Assembly (NCBI GenBank): GCA_013286075.1
Contig: JABDGJ010000013.1
Location: 1 to 26,168 of the forward strand
Reading direction: 5' to 3'
DNA: 26,168 nucleotides
From: Chlamydiota bacterium
GTDB taxonomy: Bacteria > Chlamydiota > Chlamydiia > Chlamydiales > Parachlamydiaceae
The notes beneath the pieces were generated by a model. That model was not told the DNA's origin. It did not search any database and saw nothing but the letters and a program-made list of their open reading frames with translations. This document shows, in pieces, positions 22,712 to 26,168 of this stretch. Position 1 is the first letter of the stretch. Each line of letters opens with the position of its first letter. Position numbers and translations under genes: made by a program.

Positions 22712-23929
22712 ATGAAAATTTTACCATACTTATTTGCATTTACATTATCTGTCAGCTCTGTTTTTGCAACAGTGGATCATGCCTATGTATGTAATCAAGG
22801 TGGCACTTCAGTCACCATAATCGATGTGGTGGTGGGGACAACTCAAGCAATTTTTGGCTTTAATCATCCCCGCACAGTTCATCTGAATCCAGAGGGAACT
22901 CTTGCCTTTATAGGATGTGATGATAATACAGTTCGCGTGGTCGAAACAGCAAGTGAACTCGTACTGCCCATTACTGTCAGTGTTCCGCATCCTATAGCGA
23001 TGGCGGTCTCTCCCAATGCTCACTTCCTGTATGTCGCATGCCATGACAACACCGTGAGAGTTATCGATACATCCACTTACACAGTTGTGAGTGAAATCAC
23101 GGGATTCGATAATCTTCAAGACATCAAAGTATCAAGAAATGGCAAATTTATCTATGTGACCAATGCAGGCAGCAATACAGTAAGCGTAATCGATGCATCG
23201 AGCAATACAATCGTAGAAACGATTACAGGTTTCCATAAACCGATTGGTATAACAATGTCAATTGACGGAACTTTCGCATATGTCACGGAAACAAGCCATA
23301 ATACTGTTAGTGTCATTGATCTTGCGACGAATACAATTTCTAAAACTATTTATGGCTTCAGTTTTCCAGCTTATGCTACTGCTTCTCCCAATAAAAATTT
23401 CATCTATGTAGCTAATACAGGGTCCAATACAGTAAGCGTTATCCGTACAGATGATAATTTCTCCGTTTACGAAATCCCCATCCCTACACCTAAAAGCATG
23501 GCTGTATCAGCTGATGGATTTTTTCTCTATATAGGGAGTATTGCAACAGTATATAAAATCGACCTGATCACTTATACTATCCTTGCTGCAATTCCAGGAT
23601 TTTCCAATCCTTCGAACATAGAACTGTCCAGCAACAGTGCTCCCGCCTTCACTGTCAACGGATGTTTTGACGACAATGATCCTATGAATCTTAAAAATAT
23701 AATTTCATGGGGAGCGGTTAACGGAACTCCGACACAATATAGAATCTTTCGCGATGCGTCTCTAGGTCATCTTGTTGCAACTGTTCCCTCAGGAACCCTG
23801 CATTATACAGAGTCCCACTTGCTTGCTGGACAGTCTTATTCTTATTATGTCCTAGCTGACTATCCAAATGGGTTTAGCTCTACAATCGGGTCCGTGCGAG
23901 TGGCTCCTCAACGACTTTGCCAAAATTAG
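22712..23929 (+). CDS. Secreted YVTN-type seven-bladed beta-propeller with C-terminal Fn3-like domain
   Basis: This is a 405-aa protein with a signal peptide (cleavage near Ala19). Seven repeats of about 41 residues follow, marked by HAYVCNQ (24), LAFIGCD (65), FLYVACH (106), FIYVTNA (147), FAYVTET (189), FIYVANT (231) and FLYIGSI (272), most with a following NTVSVID-like strand. This is the YVTN/YncE beta-propeller pattern, usually surface-exposed or periplasmic binding proteins. Residues 313-398 resemble a fibronectin type III domain (IISWGAVNGTPTQYRIFRD, GQSYSYYVLADYPNGFSS). The start has only a weak GGAA before it. It lies alone between the two copies of a 37-bp direct repeat and is followed by a good terminator. 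The ligand is unknown; adhesion or surface scaffolding is a guess. Confidence 0.88.
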   Translation: MKILPYLFAFTLSVSSVFATVDHAYVCNQGGTSVTIIDVVVGTTQAIFGFNHPRTVHLNPEGTLAFIGCDDNTVRVVETASELVLPITVSVPHPIAMAVSPNAHFLYVACHDNTVRVIDTSTYTVVSEITGFDNLQDIKVSRNGKFIYVTNAGSNTVSVIDASSNTIVETITGFHKPIGITMSIDGTFAYVTETSHNTVSVIDLATNTISKTIYGFSFPAYATASPNKNFIYVANTGSNTVSVIRTDDNFSVYEIPIPTPKSMAVSADGFFLYIGSIATVYKIDLITYTILAAIPGFSNPSNIELSSNSAPAFTVNGCFDDNDPMNLKNIISWGAVNGTPTQYRIFRDASLGHLVATVPSGTLHYTESHLLAGQSYSYYVLADYPNGFSSTIGSVRVAPQRLCQN

Positions 23930-23943
23930 TTCTAAGGCTGCGC

Positions 23944-23970
23944 GGGTGGGACCTTTCGCTCCCACCCTTT
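23944..23970 (+). terminator. Rho-independent terminator after the beta-propeller gene
   Basis: GGGTGGGA (23944-23951) pairs perfectly with TCCCACCC (23960-23967) around an 8-nt loop, followed by TTT. It begins 15 bp after the stop codon. The T tract is short. Confidence 0.75.
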
Positions 23971-23978
23971 CTCACATT

Positions 23979-24055
23979 AGACCTCTTGCGTAATTAGCTT
24001 TGCCTGAAAAAATTGATGATTTTTGAGCAGGAGAAGGTAATTACGCAAGAGGTCT
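23979..24055. mobile_element. 77-bp MITE-like element with 18-bp terminal inverted repeats
   Basis: The ends AGACCTCTTGCGTAATTA (23979-23996) and its exact complement (24038-24055) flank a 41-nt centre that is itself partly complementary. ATT stands on both sides (23976-23978 and 24056-24058), consistent with a 3-bp target duplication. It has no coding capacity. ANT-type 3-bp duplications are known for some IS5-family groups, so mobilisation by such a transposase is possible. Confidence 0.6.
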
Positions 24056-24195
24056 ATTACTAACATGGCACCACTTTCACTTTAATGCTTCAGCAAAAAC
24101 AGATAAAAGGCATCAGAGAAAAAACATGTCTTAAATTATCCTAAGAAAGACTTTATATACCTTCAAAATTGCGTATTGAAAATTCAAGAAGATAA

Positions 24196-24453
24196 AGCAA
24201 TCATGCTGGGAAAAAGGATATTCTCTTAAGAGAATTGATGAAATGCAATTGTTGCGGATGCCAGATTACTGGAGATATCAAGAAAAATAAGTACGTCTAC
24301 TATAGCTGCACTAATGGAAAGAGAATCTGCAAGAAAGAACGGGTTAGAGAAGAAGAGTTATTAAGTCCTATGCTTGAGTACTTGGATAAAATCAAAGTGG
24401 CGGATGATTTGATAGAAAAAATTGTTGACTACCTGAAAAAATCTTTTGAGGCG
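24196..24453 (+). pseudogene. C-terminal remnant of a large serine recombinase
   Basis: The frame opens after a TAA at 24193 and reads ILLRELMKCNCCGCQITGD, then KYVYYSCTNGKRICKKERVREEELL and a helical tail ending KKSFE. This is the zinc-ribbon and coiled-coil end typical of large serine recombinases, with Cys pairs CNCC and C...C intact. The catalytic N-terminal domain and the recombinase domain are absent, and the 3' end is cut by the 37-bp repeat. The frame continues to 24555 only because it runs antisense through the tRNA-Ser gene. A TTG at 24235 or ATG at 24238 could serve as a start, but a functional product is unlikely. Confidence 0.75.
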
Positions 24454-24489
24454 GCACTAGCCATTCACTTCCTCCTCATTAAAATTCGG
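24453..24489. repeat. 37-bp direct repeat, right copy, abutting tRNA-Ser
   Basis: The partner of 22209-22245, with two mismatches. It overlaps the last three bases of the tRNA-Ser gene and truncates the recombinase remnant. Confidence 0.7.
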
Positions 24490-24574
24490 AGGAGGTGGGA
24501 TTCGAACCCACGGTACGTGTTTAGCGTACACACGCTTTCCAAGCGTGCTCCATAAGCCACTCGGACACCCCTCC
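24487..24574 (-). tRNA. tRNA-Ser (anticodon GGA)
   Basis: On the minus strand the 88-nt gene starts GGAGGGG and ends CTCCTCC plus discriminator G, forming a 7-bp acceptor stem with one G-U pair. The anticodon arm is CACGC-TTGGAAA-GCGTG, anticodon GGA, reading UCC and UCU. The variable arm is long (GTACG/CGTAC stem), as in class II tRNAs. The T arm is GTGGG-TTCGAAT-CCCAC. CCA is not encoded. It lies 54 bp downstream of dnaB on the same strand. Confidence 0.97.
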
Positions 24575-24628
24575 ATGACAGAATAGTATATGCACTAATA
24601 TCCTAACCTTCAAGAAGAAAAACTGGAA

Positions 24629-26065
24629 TTAGTAGCTAAATTCTTTCTCCATTTCTGGATCTAAGGCAAGATTATCATATTTCATGGGTGTGTGATTGAC
24701 AAATTGGGCATATTCTTTTCGGAAGGTTAAGTGAACGCTTCCGACACCTCCATGCCGATTTTTGGCAACAATGAGTTCTGCCATCCCTGGTTTATCTAAG
24801 GGATCATAGTATTCGCGTCGGAGCAAGAACATCACGATATCAGAATCTTGTTCGATGCTTCCGCTTTCACGCAAATCGCTCATCATTGGGCGATGTCCTT
24901 GCCGGTCTTCTACTTTTCGAGAAAGTTGTGAGAGGCAAAGAATAGGGATATTGAGTTCGCGAGCCAAGTTTTTTAACATCCGGGAAATTTCGGAAATTTC
25001 ATTTTGCCGATTTTCTGAGGTCCGATTACTTCCCGAACCAGAAATCAGCTGCAAATAATCAATAACGAGAAATTGAATCCCATAACTTTCTTTCATTCTT
25101 CTTGCTCGCGCACGCAAATCAGTAATTTTTAAACCTGCCTGATCGTCAATGACCATGAGGTGTTTTTGGATTGTATTCACACTACTGACTATTCTCTGGT
25201 ATTCAACCCCATCTAAAGAACCTGTTTTGATTTTGTCCGAAACTACTTCTGATTGCGAACAAATAATCCGATGGACCAACTGTTCTGCAGACATTTCGAG
25301 AGAAAAAATTCCAACGGGAATCCGATTTTTGAAACAAACATTCTCAGCAATATTTAAGGCTAATGACGTTTTCCCCATTGCAGGCCGAGCAGCCAAAATC
25401 ATCAGATTGGAATGATTTAATCCATTAATCATTCTGTCTAAATCAACAAAATGGGAAGGAATTCCTGTGATTCCTAAATCTTCCGCTCCCTTTTTGGCAT
25501 ACTTTTCTTGCCTTTCTTGCAATTCCTTCAAATAGGGAATTCCCGATTCGGAGTGAACTCCAGAAAAAATATCGGTGATCAAGATTCCAGCAGCGGGATT
25601 GGCTGATTGACTAATTTGAAAAAACAGCTGCTGTGCATCATCCAAAGCTCCACTCACGTCAGCTGGTTCTTCTAATGCCTTTTTTTCCACGATTTGTGCG
25701 GCATGAATCATTCGGCGAAGCAATGCCTTGCTTTGAATTAACTCAGCATATTCTTCAATAAATGCGGACGTTCCAGCATATTGGGCAAGGGTGGTCAAAT
25801 ACCCCAACCCTCCTACTGTTGTCAAACGGTCCTGTCTCTTCAATTCTTCTGCAACGAGGTGGATATCGGCGGGTTTGTCTTTTTTATAGGCATTTTTTAA
25901 TACTTGAAAGATCGTTTTATGCTCGGAAAAATAAAAATCTGCTTCATCTAAACTATCTGCAGCGATGTTTAGACTATTGATGCTCGTCAACATGCAACCA
26001 AGAACCATCATTTCAGATTCTTTCGAATGGGGGGGAATTTTTATTTTTGTGATTGTTTCCGACAT
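24629..26065 (-). CDS. dnaB: Replicative DNA helicase DnaB
   Basis: This is the hexameric helicase that unwinds DNA at the replication fork. I start at the ATG at 26065 (MSETITKIKIPPHSKESE), giving 478 aa, because IPPHS.E.E is the usual N-terminal block of the family. TTG 26113 and ATG 26095 also lie in frame and would add 16 or 10 residues. The N-terminal helical domain is followed by the RecA-like domain: Walker A ARPAMGKT (226-233), FSLEMS with the catalytic Glu257, Walker B VIDYLQL (334-340), LSQLSR and SDLRESGSIEQD. The C-terminal NRHGG block is present, and no intein interrupts the motifs. No Shine-Dalgarno is visible before the chosen ATG. Confidence 0.96.
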   Translation of the reverse strand: MSETITKIKIPPHSKESEMMVLGCMLTSINSLNIAADSLDEADFYFSEHKTIFQVLKNAYKKDKPADIHLVAEELKRQDRLTTVGGLGYLTTLAQYAGTSAFIEEYAELIQSKALLRRMIHAAQIVEKKALEEPADVSGALDDAQQLFFQISQSANPAAGILITDIFSGVHSESGIPYLKELQERQEKYAKKGAEDLGITGIPSHFVDLDRMINGLNHSNLMILAARPAMGKTSLALNIAENVCFKNRIPVGIFSLEMSAEQLVHRIICSQSEVVSDKIKTGSLDGVEYQRIVSSVNTIQKHLMVIDDQAGLKITDLRARARRMKESYGIQFLVIDYLQLISGSGSNRTSENRQNEISEISRMLKNLARELNIPILCLSQLSRKVEDRQGHRPMMSDLRESGSIEQDSDIVMFLLRREYYDPLDKPGMAELIVAKNRHGGVGSVHLTFRKEYAQFVNHTPMKYDNLALDPEMEKEFSY

Positions 26066-26168
26066 AAAAACAGAGGATAAAATTTTCGATCCCATGTTTG
26101 CATAGGATCCCAAAATTTGGCAATAAATCTGCTCAAAAATGCCAATTTTTCAGTCCTAACCAAATTTT

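Noticed and set aside
24454..24555. Apparent protein tail RRWDSNPRYVFSVHTLSKRAP continuing the recombinase frame
   Set aside because: It is the antisense reading of the tRNA-Ser gene, a familiar false product, and not part of the recombinase.

Overview
The window looks like a chromosomal segment of a Chlamydiota bacterium, probably one of the environmental Parachlamydiales-like lineages rather than Chlamydia itself. The evidence is the run of phosphatidylserine decarboxylase (psd), mnmE and nth, which I recall as neighbouring genes in Chlamydia; an AT-rich genome with weak or absent Shine-Dalgarno sites; an Inc-like protein with a bilobed hydrophobic region; an ankyrin-repeat gene; and a 3,504-residue giant protein of the DUF3638/DUF3645 type. 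The assignment rests on gene content and recall, not on a database search.

Layout. 16-1589: two divergent envelope genes, a secreted Ser/Tyr/Cys-rich protein (minus) and a BatE-like lipoprotein with an SH3-like end (plus). 1681-12195: one 10.5-kb gene for a helicase-related giant protein. 12185-15161: psd (minus), then mnmE and nth (plus, ATGA-coupled). 15209-19668: four tightly packed plus-strand genes for an Ig-like periplasmic protein, a large usher-like outer-membrane protein and two paralogous small secreted beta-sandwich proteins. I read this as a divergent chaperone-usher-type fibre or surface-protein assembly system; it is the most interesting unit in the window. 19679-21826: an Inc-like gene and an ankyrin gene broken by two one-base shifts. 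They share an N-terminal module and a 20-bp box at the same distance from their start codons. Between them on the minus strand sit a UreH/TauE-like membrane protein and a coupled 54-residue membrane peptide. 21827-24574: an accessory zone with an IS1-type fragment, a short copy of a tRNA 3' end, a 37-bp direct repeat, a YVTN beta-propeller gene, a 77-bp MITE-like hairpin, the tail of a large serine recombinase and a tRNA-Ser(GGA). 24629-26065: replicative helicase dnaB (minus).

How the genes relate. The housekeeping genes (psd, mnmE, nth, dnaB, tRNA-Ser) frame two accessory islands. The first would build something on the cell surface: periplasmic chaperone, outer-membrane pore, two subunits. 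The second holds candidate host-interaction genes sharing one N-terminal module and promoter, followed by mobile-element debris against a tRNA gene. The giant protein stands alone behind its own candidate promoter.
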